Source: Lithodes maja
Lineage: Eukaryota > Arthropoda > Malacostraca > Decapoda > Lithodidae
Reading direction: 5' to 3'
DNA length: 64,000 nt
Assembly (NCBI GenBank): GCA_037953745.1
Contig: JBAKBP010007449.1
Location: 35,828-99,827 of the forward strand
Position numbers and translations under genes: made by a program. The notes beneath the pieces are model-generated. The model was not told the DNA's origin and did not search any database. It was given only the letters and a program-made list of their open reading frames with translations. This document shows positions 10,794 through 23,566 of this stretch, piece by piece (position 1 is the first letter of the stretch; the number at the start of each line of letters is the position of its first letter).

Positions 10794-11220
10794 CTCGTGG
10801 GAGACTCGATGATACGTGGTCAGCTCACAGAGTTTTGCGCCAGGGCACTTAAGACCAGGAAGCGTTTGTGTATCCCTGGTGGTGGTGTGGACGACGTAGT
10901 TGCTGCAGTTGACGAAGTATCTAAGCTGGCCCCTGCTAATACAATGTACGTCATCCACGTTGGATCCAACGATGTACAGCGAACCCGGTCGGAAGATTTG
11001 CTTTTAAAGTACCAGCAGCTGATCAAGTCGTTTAAGAAGTCATCAAGGATCATCGTCTCAGGAATCGTCCCCCGGCTTGGTGTAGAGAGCCGATTTTACA
11101 ACATAGCCACCAGCACAAATCGTTGTCTAGCATACCTAAGCAGGAAGGAAAACGTGGGATTCGTCGACACCTGGGACAATTTCTACTGCGATGACTATTT
11201 GTTTTCGGACGATGGAATTC
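10794..11220 (+). pseudogene. SGNH (esterase-like) domain of a CR1-type element, truncated
   Basis: The frame shows SGNH hydrolase blocks in order: block I GDSMIRG with the catalytic Ser, a glycine-rich block II (IPGGGVDDV), block III HVGSNDV (GxND), then IIVSGIVPR, FVDTWDNFYCDDYLF and SDDGI. In CR1-group proteins the last block normally carries the catalytic Asp and His just after DG; here the frame ends one residue later (DGIL-stop), so the His is lost at the deletion junction near 11,220. The upstream ATG at 10,716 lies in flanking His-codon repeats and is not the real start. Esterase domains of this type occur in proteins of CR1-group retrotransposons. Confidence 0.7.
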
Positions 11221-13187
11221 TATAGTTATATAAGAAAGAAAAAAGTAGTTACTTCAACTGTTGGACCGTTAGTCGATGAAAATGGAGAATACACCAAAGA
11301 CGAAGTACAAATGAGTAATGCCCTCAATACCTTCTTTGCATCAGTTTTTACAACGGAAGACCTCAGTGATATCCCTACACCATCGCCGATTCAGATTGAT
11401 AATTCACATGTTCTAAGCAATATCACCGTTACAGAGAGAGAAGTATTGAATTGTTTAGATAAACTCAAGGTAAATAAAACGCCTGGACCTGATAAAATCT
11501 CACCTAGAGTCCTAAAGGAAGCTAAGGATGAGCTCTCCAAACCATTGACATTGCTATTTAATAAATTCTTGCAGTCTGGAAACATACCTGATCAGTGGAA
11601 GCTAGCCAACGTAACACCTAACACCGATATTAAAAAAAGGCAGCAAATCCCTACCCAGTAACTATCGTCCAATTAGCTAAACCTCAGTTGTATGTAAAAT
11701 GTTAGAAACACTCATAAGAGACAGACTCGTAAATCACTTAGAGGAAAATAACATACTTAAAGATACTCAACACGGCTTTCGTAAAAAACGTTCCTGTTTA
11801 ACAAACCTCTTAGACTTCTTCCACGATATCCTCAACCTCTACGATGAGAGTAAAGCTGTAGATATTATATACCTTGATTTTCAAAAGGCCTTTGACAAAG
11901 TTCCCCACAAACGTTTACTGCTAAAACTAAAAGTGCATGGAATACAAGATGGTGTGTTGAAATGGATAGAAAACTGGCTCAGCGACAGAAAGCAAAGAGT
12001 AGGCTTAAACGGTAAGGCATCTAAATTGACCAATGTAAGTAGCGGGGTACCCCAGGGATCGGTACTAGGACCAATTATCTTTCTAATTTACATCAACGAC
12101 ATAGATGAGGGTCTCACCTGTATAATCTCAAAATTTGTTGACGATACAAAAATTGCAAATAGCGTACTCTCAAAAGAACAAGTTGAAGATATGCAACACA
12201 ATCTAGATAAGTTGTCATGTTGGGCCCAAATTTGGCAAATGAGCTTCAATGCGGATAAATGTAAAGTACTACATATCGGATACCAAACTGAGAAAGTAAA
12301 CTATTTAATGAATGGCACTCAGCTTAAGAATGCAAACAGAGAAACCTATCTGGGAGTAACAATATCGAGTAACCTAAAACTGAGTCAACAATGTTCAGAA
12401 GTTGTTAAGAAGGCAAACAAAATAATTGGCTTTATAGGCAGGTCATTTGAGCATAAATCCAAAGACGTTATCCTAACCCTTTACAATTCCTTAGTCCGCC
12501 CTCTTCTTGAATACTGCGTTCAATCCTGGTGCCCTTATTACCAAAAAGATATAGACAAGCTAGAACGAGTTCAATGTAGAGTTACCAAAATGATACCTAG
12601 CCTAAAGAACAAACCATACGAGGAGCAGCGTCTTAGAGAATTAAATCTATTTCCTTTAACCCAGCGCAGATTGAGAGGCGACTTAATTCAAGTGTTCAAA
12701 ATCATCAAAGGCATCGGCAATATGAACTGTAGTAAGTACTTCACTATCGACCAATCTAATTACACGCGGGGAAACGGTTGCAAAATTATTGGTAAATCTT
12801 TTAACTCACACGAAGCTAAGAATTTCTTCTTCAATCGAGTTGTCAACTTATGGAATGGGTTTCCCCGAGATGTCATAGACTGCAGCACCGTTGATTCATT
12901 TAAACTTCGCCTAGACAAATATCTTGCATCAAACCCGCGACTGACTGCGTTTGTAAATGAATAACTTTATTTTATCCTCCCCTCAGTTACTAACCCATCT
13001 GTCTCCTACTAACTTCCTAATCCTGCCACGGACATTAGTTCCAGGGCAGTAGTTCCCTTTCCAATGTTCCCTTACCCACTCTAAACCACTGTTTGGACAC
13101 TTGATCCTCAGTGTTTTGGAGGACAAGCAGCCATAGAAGGGTCACTAGACCTGCTGTTGCTTGATTTCCTTTGTACTCCTTTGTACT
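10798..13187 (+). mobile_element. CR1-like retrotransposon with internal deletion
   Basis: A 2.4-kb CR1-like copy sits in a CAC/ATC-rich minisatellite: the array motif ATGACTTACCATCAC lies just before it (about 10,777-10,797) and again at about 13,283-13,297 after it. It carries an SGNH hydrolase domain joined directly to the linker ahead of RT, so the AP endonuclease and neighbouring sequence are missing. The 3' end is the same CCTTTGTACT repeat as in the copies at 1-486 and 44,260-45,958. Confidence 0.8.
11230..12964 (+). pseudogene. CR1-like reverse transcriptase, frameshifted
   Basis: The frame opens in the pre-RT linker (STVGPLVDENGEYTKDE), then TPGPDKISPRVLKEA, and is broken by a 7-bp tandem duplication (TAACACC) near 11,612-11,625 and by a TAA in the following frame near 11,676 where the 44-kb copy has TTA. 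From 11,699 a 421-residue ORF continues with HGFRKKRSC, YLDFQKAFDKVPH, GVPQGSVLGPIIFLIYIND and the catalytic box FVDD, and it ends at FVNE. The 44-kb copy has FADD at the same position, so FVDD is probably a substitution in this copy. The element is non-functional as it stands. Confidence 0.85.
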
Positions 13188-14116
13188 ATCTTTATCACCA
13201 TCACCTCCACTAGTACACTACAGTCATCACTATCACCAGCACCACTATCACCATTACCACCACTGCCACCATCACTTAAAACATGACTTACCATCACAAT
13301 CACTATCCCTATCACCAGTACACTACAATCATCACTATCACTGCCACTATTACCACTTCCACTACCATCGTTATCACCACCACCAGTACACTACAACTAT
13401 CACTATCACTGGCACCACTATCATTACCACCATCGCCATCACCACCACCAGTACACTACAACTATCACTATCCCTGGCACCACTACCATTACCACCATCG
13501 CCATCACCACCACCAGTACACTACAACTATCACTATCACTGGCACCACTACCATTACCACCATCGCCATCACCACCACCAGTACACTACAATCATAACTA
13601 TCACTGCCACTATTACCACTTCCACTACCATCGTCATCACCATCACCAGTACACTACAACTATCACTATCACTGCCACTATTACCACTTCCACTACCATC
13701 GTCATCACCATCACCAGTACACTACAACTATCACTATCCCTGGCACCACAACCATTACCACCACTAATGTACACTACAATCATCACTATCACTGACACCA
13801 CTATCACCACCACCAGCACACTACAATCATCACTATCACTGGCACCGCTATCACCATCACCACTATCAGTACACTACAATCATCACTATCACTGGCACCA
13901 CTATCACCATCACCACCACCAGTACACTACAATCATCACTATCACTGGCACCACTATCACCATCACCAATACACTACAATCATCACTATCACTGGCACCA
14001 CAATCACCATCACCACCGCCATAACACTACAATCATCACTATCACTGACACCACTGTCACCATCACCACCACCAGTGCATTACAATCATCACTATCATCA
14101 CAACCATCATCACCAA
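13188..14116. repeat. CAC/ATC-rich minisatellite (GTACACTACAAYYATCACTA family)
   Basis: About 0.9 kb of diverged tandem units of roughly 50-65 bp, each containing AGTACACTACAA followed by CATCACTATCACTGGCACCA and a run of CACCATCAC. It is open in two frames only because stop codons are rare in CAC/ATC sequence, so the His/Tyr-rich ORFs are not genes. A short piece of the same array lies at about 10,735-10,797, on the other side of the CR1-like insertion. Confidence 0.9.
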
Positions 14117-15135
14117 CACAACCATTATAGTTAATGGTATGGATGTAAACATAGGTCCCCGGTGTGAGCGTTATATTTTAGGTAATATTAATGCCATCCA
14201 CATGATTTATACCGCCATATCACACACATTACTCAACACAACAGTGGCACTAACAACACACCTGTACTGTATAACACAACAGTGGCACTAACAACACACC
14301 TGTACTGTATAATTATATACACAATACAAATATTCAACATAAAATAAAATGCACAATTTACAGCAATGGCGTATTAATGGTAAACAAGTCTGTCATTTTT
14401 AACATGTTATGAATTATCTATAATTATCGAGAATGGATAATAAGTCATAGGCGTGTGCATAAACCTTTAACCGTCCTGGTGGTGTAATGGTTAAGGTGGC
14501 AAAAATATGTGTGTGATAACCCTGGTTCGAATCCCGGTGGATCATATATACTTTAATTAATTTCATTGGGGGTGTGGTGGTGAGATTAATAAAAATAATA
14601 TTATTGGGCGGCGAGGCTTTTCGTAAGAGCCAAACAGATCATAATTTGATGGATGGCAGGTCAACCTGAGAGTGAAGAAAGGTAAGGTGAGGACAAGGAG
14701 GTAGGTAGAAGGTAGAACCCTACATGATAACAGGTCAAGGATTAACAATGTTGACAGTTAAACACAGTGTACCCAACAGACCCCAAAGGAAACGGATGTT
14801 TTCATAGATATGAAGAGTGAAAGTAGTTCGAAACGTGCGTGCAACAAGCGAGTACATTAATATCCACAGTAGGCTATGCTAGGGTAAGCTACGTTAGGCT
14901 TGTTTAAAATGGGAATTAGTGACCGAAATTTCTATAATTCTGATTGTGTTTTAAGTGATGGTGAATAACTCATTCGAAGAAGACTAACTTGTGTATAATT
15001 AATATTCTCAGATGTATTATTATTGTTTTATCTATTTATCAATTACCATAACCTAGCAATCTAACAACATGGATGCTGCTGTCCTCAGACCCCGCTGAGC
15101 TAACCATTCATCATTGTATAGAATAATACAATACG
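14117..15135. other. Region with a short duplication and a tRNA-like fragment, no genes
   Basis: It contains a 38-bp tandem duplication (AACACAACAGTGGCACTAAC...) at about 14,236-14,312 and the tRNA-like fragment listed separately. I see no coding sequence. Confidence 0.6.
14473..14546 (+). mobile_element. tRNA-derived sequence (SINE head or tRNA relic)
   Basis: Box A TGGTGTAATGG (14,480-14,490) and box B GGTTCGAATCC (14,524-14,534) both match the Pol III internal promoter consensus, with tRNA-like spacing. A T-arm with one mismatch can be drawn (CCTGG / CCCGG), but the acceptor ends (GTCCTGG and TGGATCA) do not pair and no clean anticodon arm is visible. It is therefore a tRNA-derived SINE head or relic, not a working tRNA gene. 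Confidence 0.6.
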
Positions 15136-15143
15136 ATATTTGT

Positions 15144-15917
15144 CTATCTATCTATCTATTGCCTGACGCCGTGATCCCCGAAGGGGTGGCCACGAACGAA
15201 CCGCTCCCATGCACCTCTGTCCCCAGTCAGTCGACGCCCCTCCCCCCAACCAGCACCGCCTTCGTTCATGTACTTCCTCACTCCATCCTTCCACCTCTCA
15301 TTCGGTCTACCTCTCCCCCTCTGTCCCTCCACCTCGCTCTCGTACACCCTCTTAGTCATTCTCTCGCTTTCCATACGTTTCATATGGCCGAACCATCTCA
15401 AGCTGTTCCTTTTCACACTTTCCAGCACATCTACCTCCACACCACACCTCCTTCTTACTTCCTCATTAGTCTGTCTATCCCTCCATGTAACTCCGCACGC
15501 ACTCCTTAAGTAATTCATTTCCATTGCTCTCACTCTTGGTCTGAGTCTCTCAACCAACGTCCATGCTTCGTTTCCGTAAGTCAGTGTCGGGATTACCACA
15601 CTGTCATGCAAGGACTTCTTCACTTCCATACTGACCACCCTATTTCTTGTTACTGCTTTTAGCGTTCCTACAACCCTCTTCCCCTGTTGTACCCTCTCCC
15701 GCACTTCTTCATCCATAGTTCCATCTTTACTCAACACACTGCCCAGATACTTAAAGGAGTTGACGATCTCCATAGACTGACCGTTCAGCTTCACCTCACA
15801 CTCTGTGACTTCACCCCTTTCGAAGACCATAACCTTGCTCTTCCCCGCATTTACCTTCAAATTCCGTTTTTCGCACACTGTTCCAAACTCATTTACCAGA
15901 CCCTGCAATTCCCATTC
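15144..15917 (-). mobile_element. RTE-like non-LTR retrotransposon, 5'-truncated
   Basis: The insertion is bounded by an 8-bp direct repeat ATATTTGT at 15,136-15,143 and 15,918-15,925. Read on the minus strand it is a truncated RT C-terminus ending in a (TAGA)n tail (plus-strand CTATCTATCTAT at 15,144-15,159). The same type of tail ends the larger element at 30.6 kb. Clade (RTE or a neighbour) is inferred from protein style only. Confidence 0.82.
15156..15917 (-). pseudogene. RT C-terminal fragment (RTE-like)
   Basis: The minus-strand frame starts inside RT (NEFGTVCEKRNLKVNAGKSK, then FKYLGSVLSKDG) and continues through the C-terminal zinc-like region: TLTYGNEAWTL, MEMNYLRSACGVTWRDRQTN, LRWFGHMKRM, RGRGRPNERWKDGVRK. 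It has no internal stop. The catalytic palm box is upstream of the truncation, so the fragment cannot be active. The extra N-terminal codons beyond 15,917 belong to the flank. Confidence 0.8.
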
Positions 15918-15925
15918 ATATTTGT

Positions 15926-16950
15926 GTGAACACAAAATATACGAAAACATGTTAATATCCTGCACAGACAAAATACAGACATGATATTAATGCGTGTGTC
16001 TGCGTAATTAAATTATACTGGTAGTGTATGAAACAATGTCAATAATTAGGCAGAAGTAAACCATCCATAAGAAAATACGGAAGCATTTTATAAGTGTCCC
16101 GTAAGAATCATACTAAGCTAATTACCACCAGAAAACGTAAGGTCATGTCTAACTCAATTATAGTACTGTACACTTCTAAATAGGCTATATAACAAGCAAA
16201 CAATTTAACATGTTAAATAATATTACATACAGGTCAATATAGAACAAATCAGTATTAAAGCAGATAACTATTGTTTTGGATAGGCATGCATACATGCAAA
16301 ACCCATAGACAACCATTATACACAGGAACAAAATATAATCGAGTACAGTTGCTCTTCAATGTTGCTCAAAATGTTGTAGAAATTATGAAACACTGCCACA
16401 TTATTATGAACAACACAATTGATAATTGTGTTTCACTATTATAGTTAAACCCACATGTTTTAATTGTATTAATATATCATAATATTCTTGACCATAACTA
16501 TACTGTCTTTGATTTACTGTATATTTCCCTGACCATTTGAATACTGGTATATCAGAGGGCTGGGAATATCGTGCCCGTACCTGAATACAATATAACTCCT
16601 TATTGATATATATAGCATATTGCACGTCAGACCTATATTCCTCCTTCCAGGTATAACGTGATGTAAACTAGGTTGCAGTTGTATCGGACATTTGGTGAAT
16701 ATTGTCCTGAAACCAACAAAATAATTACAGTATATCAATATCATGTGTCTTTATTTATCTTTTTTCTGAGTGATCATATTATGTTTAATGGTTTATTTTT
16801 TGTCAGTTTAATTGTGTGCAATAATTAGTAAATTATAGAGATACTGTACGGAATTTATGATGTAAAGCTATATTTAGTAAAATAGCACTCTTTTCAATAG
16901 TCATCGTCCAATATGTGATTGAATATGTCTCTCTTGTGCAAACAAAAACA

Positions 16951-17004
<54 letters not shown>

Positions 17005-17138
17005 ATTAATTTATTTATGTAGTATTCCCCATTCCCATTGCATATTACAAAAAAATCTAATATTTAGGTTTTTGTTAATTCTGTAAATAAACAACCACAA
17101 TGATATAAAACAACATTAACAATCCTATAGGATCTCTA
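15926..17138. other. Region without recognised genes
   Basis: AT-rich, with an (AT)n microsatellite at about 16,957-17,001. The short ORFs on both strands show no motif or splice context. Confidence 0.6.
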
Positions 17139-17142
17139 TTAA

Positions 17143-18156
17143 CTCACTGGCTGCGGGAGACATTCCAGAACGCCATGGCAATTTATAGCAATTTACAGGC
17201 TTTTAACCCGGGTACGGCGAGAACAATCTTAAGAGGTTTTGGTGGGCAAGGGCGAGGACCCTCTTAGGAGGTGAGGCCTTTAAAAAAAAAAGTTTAAAAG
17301 TCCCCAGTAGCACTGGAAACAATTGTTTTGTTTTCCCTCCATACCTCATATCACTCTTCCACATCCTCTCCTCCCCCTCCCCCCTCCCCCCCTCCTTCAA
17401 TTATCACCTATTTTCCCTGTTATTCCCTTATTCATTGGTATATTTTTGTGTAAACATCTCCAAACCGATCCTAGGCTGTGGTCATGTGTGTGTTACATAA
17501 GGTAGATACTGGGAGAGTGTGAGGGAGTAGCTCAGTACTGCTTCAACCCTCGAGAGAAGAGGGTGTGAGGCTGGCTAGCTCACAATTGATGAATGAACCG
17601 CTCGCTAACAATTCGCGATTTTGACCATCCAAATGATATTCCCACTTGTTCTATTGTTGTTACAGGTTACTATCTTCATAGTAAAGTTAAAATAGGCGCA
17701 TATGAGTAAGTAATAACGATATTTATCGTAAAATGACGATTATAGGCAGGAATGGAGCTTAATATTGCCGTCAAGAACTGTGGTGTTCACTACACCCTGC
17801 GCACGCTCGCCGGGTTAAAGCCTGTTGAGATGAGTGCGAGTGAGCGGGAGCGCGGCAGGCCCTCGTTCTCTCATCAGCCAGGCAGCCAGGGCACTGAGTT
17901 GTATGAGGCATACTCCCGCTAGACATAGCATCACTGCTAAAGGCAAATTTAATGCGACATTAGCAAAAATCACTCAGTATTGGCGAATGTCTATGGTAGC
18001 GCTGCGGGTGAAGCCCGCGCACTATGAAGCTCGTTCTGGTGTCATTTTGAAAATAGTTTGGCTGGATACATTTAATTTCATTCAGATACTTGCTCTATCA
18101 TTCAGGAGTGTCTGAATTAGCCCTAATATAGCGTAAATATTCCCGCAGCGTAAGTG
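17143..18156. mobile_element. TTAA-flanked DNA element with a second inner inverted repeat
   Basis: TTAA at 17,139-17,142 and 18,157-18,160 flank ends that share an imperfect inverted repeat: CTCACTGGCTGCGGGA on the left and, reversed, CACTTACGCTGCGGGA on the right. Inside, a second inverted pair (ACAGGCTTTTAACCCGG at 17,195-17,211; complement at 17,810-17,825) contains TTAA followed by CCCGG, suggesting a nested TTAA element at about 17,207-17,814. No transposase. The outer repeat is short, so the outer call is moderate. Confidence 0.5.
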
Positions 18157-18160
18157 TTAA

Positions 18161-21100
18161 ACATAAACCCAACAACAAATGGTTGACTGTGACAATCAAT
18201 GTGGAGTCCCAAGTGATTGGGTCGGTGAGTCGCATCCATTATCAAGGAGGAACACTGGGGGGGATGTTATGTCTAAGGGATTTTATAATTCAATCCATAT
18301 TTGTATGGAATCATTTTCTAACTGTTATATCCGGATGAATGTGTCAACGCAATATTTGTGTGGTGATTATGTTCAGCCATACTTGGAAGTTCAAATGAAG
18401 GAATATGTGCGGATACTTTAGTTTAACATATACACATAAATACATGGTGAGTATGAATTAAAACTAACAAATATCAGTTCAGACGAAGTAAAAGGGAACT
18501 CTTGTCGGGAATTTCATAGGTTTCGGAAGATGGTTTTATTGAGGTAAGATGTCAGAGTCAAGTGGTTGTTGAGGAAGTTGTCAGTGCAGGTCTTTGAAAT
18601 AACTTGTTGTTGGAGTGTTGCTGAAGTTGTGGTGGCATTAAAGGTTCACTTTTATCTATCTGAATTGGTTTTAATGTCTCCCATATTTTTTAGAATTCAA
18701 CATACCTACGGTATATTAATAAATATATAAACAGGATAATCTTTAACATACACAAATTGGGGAAGAAAATACACACAATTATTCAAGATAATTTTTTAGT
18801 TATACATAACTGTAAACCCCTATTGAATGAATAGCAGCAGAAAGCTACTCTAAAGATGGCAACTAGAAAGAAAGGTTGGTTGAAGCATAAACGAATATTG
18901 AAAAGCAGTTTTGCACGGTGGAGGAGTAGTTGTCCAGCCATGTGTGCTGACAGATGATTAGTACCACGAGGAAAGATGTAAATAGGTGGGTCAAAGTTAA
19001 CTGATCATTTAACATAAAGTACTACTTGTAAACCAATGCAATGAATAAAACCTTTCTTCGTAGACTAAAGGGGTAAATTACTATGTAGTCGATCAATTAT
19101 TGAAAATTCATATTGTTCGATTGAGAGTTTTACCCAGCTGTCCAAGTGCCGTATTTCCACATCCGCTCGACAAAGGAGAGCCATAGCCCGTTATAGTGAA
19201 CTCACATGATTTATGCACACATTGGGTAGTTGCTCGTCATTGAAAAATTCATTAACTCAGTAAGGAGATTTCCAAGTTTCGAGAATGGTAGATATTACTA
19301 CATAGTGAATATATAATGAACTATAGTGAATACCTTTAAGGCATTTACGAATAAAGAGGACAATTAATAACACACATATAGTTAGAAAAGGATATTAGGT
19401 AATAATATTATATACATTATAATTACCTTAATAAAGTGGCTCTTGTAACAGTCGCTACATATTGACACATAAAAACAGACAGACAAAACTTTCTGTTTCC
19501 CCTATATAATTATAATACATGGACCAAACACACCCGTTCCGTCATTGACAAACAAACACCTGCACCAAACACAACCACCAGCTATATGTTGTCATTGTCA
19601 TGTGATGTTCTTGTAAATCTGTGAACTAGTGTTATAGCTTTATATATTAAATATTTACGACCAAATATTAATAATCCAAAACTGACAACAGTCACAAACA
19701 TTACATTAGTCAAGGAATCGTTGTCAACACAAACATAACATAACATAATCTATGCAAAGTATATATATAGATATTGGCTTGTGATAACAGGGTAGCTGGA
19801 CATGGTTGAATGGACCTGGGTGTTATATTGTTTGACTTAAATAATGTTCTTATGATATCCAGAACATCGTTACCATTGCACCAACGTATGAAAGTGGTTC
19901 TATACAAGTATCATTATTATGTAGTAAGGTAGATGATAATGACAGTCAACATAAACAACATCTTAATATTAGACCTCCCAGACAACATTAGTGACAGTGA
20001 TAACACTTTAAAACGTCATCTTTGTTGAGGATTCTATTGTCAGGGTGTAGAATTTTAACAGCACAGGCAGCTTGGAGTTCTGGGGAGAGGACTAGCTCAT
20101 GGGGTCTGCATGTAGTATATACAGCAACTCAATAGCCATCATCCGGACAATAATGGAAGTCAATGATCATTGGCGAGTTGGTGATGAGAGGTTATTTGTG
20201 TTAGTGGCAGAAATAGATGTGATACCCAATGGTATGGGGGGAATAATGTTCGTCCGGATAGCCAAAGTAGACATGTTGATAAAATTAAATGTTTCACTGC
20301 AGACACAAAACTCGCTATCTCACAATACATTAAGCAATGCTAATATACTCAAGGCTTGTATTATAGAATGTAAGAGAGATATATTAGTACAGAATATTAG
20401 TTAAATACTGTAAAATGAAACACGCAGGCTGCGTTATTGTACTGTACATACACTGTATAAACAAATCTGAAGTTACCCTCTAATTCAAGTGTGGTCACAC
20501 AAGTCTTTTAATCCTTACAGTCTTATGAATTATAATGTATACAGTATATATTTACCATAAGTGGTTTAACACATTTAACTGTGTAAAGCTGTTTGCAAAT
20601 CAGCAAGTTAATAGATAATGTTCACTATCTTCTTAATACCACAGCTGAAGGGATTCTTCTGCATCATGTTTGTAAGTTGAATGAGGGCATTATACATAAT
20701 GGGATAAGTAAGTATAAAATTAATTCCCACATCTTAAGCAATGATCATAAATATCATGAATTATAGTTTGATTGGCATTAAGTAAACCATTATATTTACA
20801 GTCTAATGTATATTACCACTCGTAACCTTTCCTTGTGTTGCCCTTCTTCATCTGTCTCATCATTTTGGGTACTGTAGCTTTTACCTGAGAACTAAAGAGA
20901 CATACAAAGGTATGTTGTCTCGTTATATCTTGTGTTATAAAATTATGATAACGGCTGAAAGAAGAGAAGCAATTATTGTTGTAATAATATATGCGCAACA
21001 ATTATCAGATCAAAATATGTACCTATTATTTTGTTTGACGTATCACAAATGAATAGTTGTTTTCCTACCGCAATTGTTAACAATAAGGACAAGATTAGCA

Positions 21101-21354
21101 TAGGATCATATAACATCCACAACATTAATATCGTTATTTATCTGTTTTAAGTTACACTAAATATTTCCTCAAGATTTCAATATATTTTCTTCAACCCTTC
21201 TTTGCTCCTAAAGATATCCATCACACATATATTGAACTGTTGAGTTGTCTTTAATTGAACAGAGAAAGCAATTGAATTATCCCCATAATACGCAAAGGGC
21301 ATTAATTTCTGATATCACCACCACGCATGCACTCTCAATGCAAATAGCAATAAT
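18161..21354. other. 3.2 kb without recognised genes or repeats
   Basis: AT-rich unique-looking DNA. Two ORFs of 80 and 101 codons (18,179-18,421; 20,099-20,404) have no motif, no splice context and no match to anything else in the window, so I do not call them genes. Confidence 0.5.
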
Positions 21355-21358
21355 CTAC

Positions 21359-23064
21359 TGTTACGATCCAGGTTCTCAAAGACACAGGGCTCTTCAACAT
21401 TGGACTAGATAATGGCAAAAAGCAACAACGGTAACACTAGATCCAACCCCTGCCTTAAACACTGGAAAACAAAACACCATTACCACCCTGAGTCGTGCCT
21501 GGACAACGAGGTATCCTATGACTCGGTAACTGGTGCACACACACTAGGCTGACGCTCAATGAAACAGCCTATTCTCAAACAGTAAAAGATTACTCGATTA
21601 TGTTACACAAAGAAAAGATAGTTAACGTGATTAATTAACGTTACGGTAGATACTCAAATAACTGGCACTCCTGTATTAAAGAAAGTGCAATGCTAGTCCT
21701 GCAACATCAACTGGAAACTTCTGAAATAAGTCTGATGCTGGGAAGATGTTCGTAAAGAATCTTGAACAATTATAATGCAGAATACAGGTCACAATAAATG
21801 CTAGGACATATAGTAATAATAGGCAGGCGAATAATAAAGACTGCGCAAAGGTAGTAATGCTCGACAACTAAAGAAATGCTTTGTGACACAACGCAACAGC
21901 CTACTCGGGTTGTGCAACTCAACAACAACCTCGGCTCAAAAGTGCAGTGAATAATAATGCTGCATGCATATAATAATGGGGCTTATCTCTAACCAGTGTC
22001 TGCTCAGTTAATAAAGTCTAGCTGGGGTATCAAGGCAGGGCAACAATGGGCGAGCATGCGGCTCGTAGCCTAACGTTGTCCAAGGGTGGTATAATGAAGA
22101 CTACGTTATATGACGGGGATGCTCTCTTGATATATCTAGGTCTCTAGTACCTAGCTCTATCCTGGCGATCCCTCAGAAGTCAACACAAAGAGGCAGCACT
22201 ATGTTGTGAGGGATAGGCTATGGCCCTCTCACACCACAGCACTGTGCTCGCAAAGTAAACCAACCCGAAGACAACTTAGGCTCCCACAGTACCTGTCGAT
22301 GTCGTGCAGAGCTTAGCTAACACTGCACACATCGGAGACAACGACACAGTAACCTTACCCCTAGTCTAGCTTTAGATAACCAAGAAGAATTACTCAACAC
22401 CTTGCAAGGGAGACATATACCGGTCTACAACCTTCCCGAGAGAGGACACATACGGAAAAGTCCGTCTCCCTAAACCTCAATAAAGCATAATACCTCCTTA
22501 ATCTAATACATGGAAATATCTGAGAGATTCGCGTACAATACGACTGGTCGACGGTGAACGTCTATGCTGAAACCAGAAGGGATGTTGAGTTTAATAAAGA
22601 TTAGAGAATGAGAAAGGAGAAGTCGAGAGAGAGAAATAGTATGCAAAGTAGCGAGTATGGGGGACAGAATTGCAAAGGATGTAGGCGATACGCGTGTCAG
22701 GCAAGATCTGAGCTGGTAAAAAACACGAGGCAGCGACGGGAAGGGACTAGTTGACCACCCGGCCGCCAACGCCGTCAGCACCCAAGCGAGCCGTGTCATA
22801 GCTCACCACGCTGCTGGGTGTACTCCTTCACACTCTCTCGCTCGCCTCCCACACAAGCAACATTTATATTATCGCGAATATAAAATATAAGGCGCGGCCA
22901 CAGACCAAAACAAAGACCACTTCTAGACTGTCTGTGGCAACACGACACTAATGAAATAAAGCAGATCATTCTAGGACAACTGTAGCCTATCCCCCCATCC
23001 TGGTGAGCGCTAGCGAGCTGCAATGCCCCATGCAACCATTCTGCTAACGCCGGGAGGCATCACA
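21359..23064 (-). repeat. 3' LTR of the minus Gmr1-like copy
   Basis: 1706 bp; on the minus strand it starts TGTGATGCCTCCCGGCG and ends GGATCGTAACA. It is nearly identical to 28,889-30,593 apart from scattered substitutions and small indels (for example AACATCAACTGG against AACATAACTGG). The 98-residue ORF inside recurs in every LTR of this family and is not an independent gene. Confidence 0.93.
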
Positions 23065-23073
23065 CCCCCCCCA
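23065..23073 (-). other. Polypurine tract
   Basis: On the minus strand, CTTGGGGGGGGG directly precedes the LTR start TGTGATGCC. This is the usual primer for plus-strand DNA synthesis. The plus copy has the same CTTG-plus-G-run at 38,741-38,751. Confidence 0.8.
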
Positions 23074-23566
23074 AGATATGGGACACTCAACCATGAGCCC
23101 ATATCTGAACAGGCAGAATGTCGCTAAAATCTGCCACTCCTAACCACTCTGCCACTCATGGAATGCAAGCTCAGTCTCCTCAAAAAAAAAATACAACATT
23201 TTTATATAATAAAAAAAACTTATCACCTTTCCCAAATATAATACATTAATTCATAACATTGTGCTCCCAGAGCGAGCTTTAAGAAGCACAGCCTACTGAG
23301 GGAAAATCATCTGCACTCAGTACTCAGCTACAATATTATCTTAAAATTAATTATTAAAAAGAAAGGGTTTTTATTTAATTTTTCATATTTTATTTTAATG
23401 TTGTTTTTTGGCAGCTACTATAGATGTAGCCTAATTTTCTTCTAATCAAAGCCAACAACTCCTGCCCTGCGACCCTACGCTGATGCTACACACGCGAGCA
23501 ACAAGCACCAGCGCAAAAATACACCGCGAGCCAAGACAGGAGGCTATATCAACATACTGTGGTAGC

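Noticed and set aside
13171..14024. Long His/Tyr-rich ORFs
   Set aside because: They arise from a CAC/ATC-rich tandem repeat that is open in more than one frame; no start context or domain.
14473..14546. Functional tRNA gene
   Set aside because: A and B boxes are good but the acceptor stem does not pair and the anticodon arm is not convincing.
18179..18421. Possible 80-codon gene
   Set aside because: No motif, poor codon pattern and no splice or promoter context; similar ORFs occur by chance in AT-rich DNA.
20099..20404. Possible 101-codon gene
   Set aside because: Same reasons; nothing recognisable in the translation.
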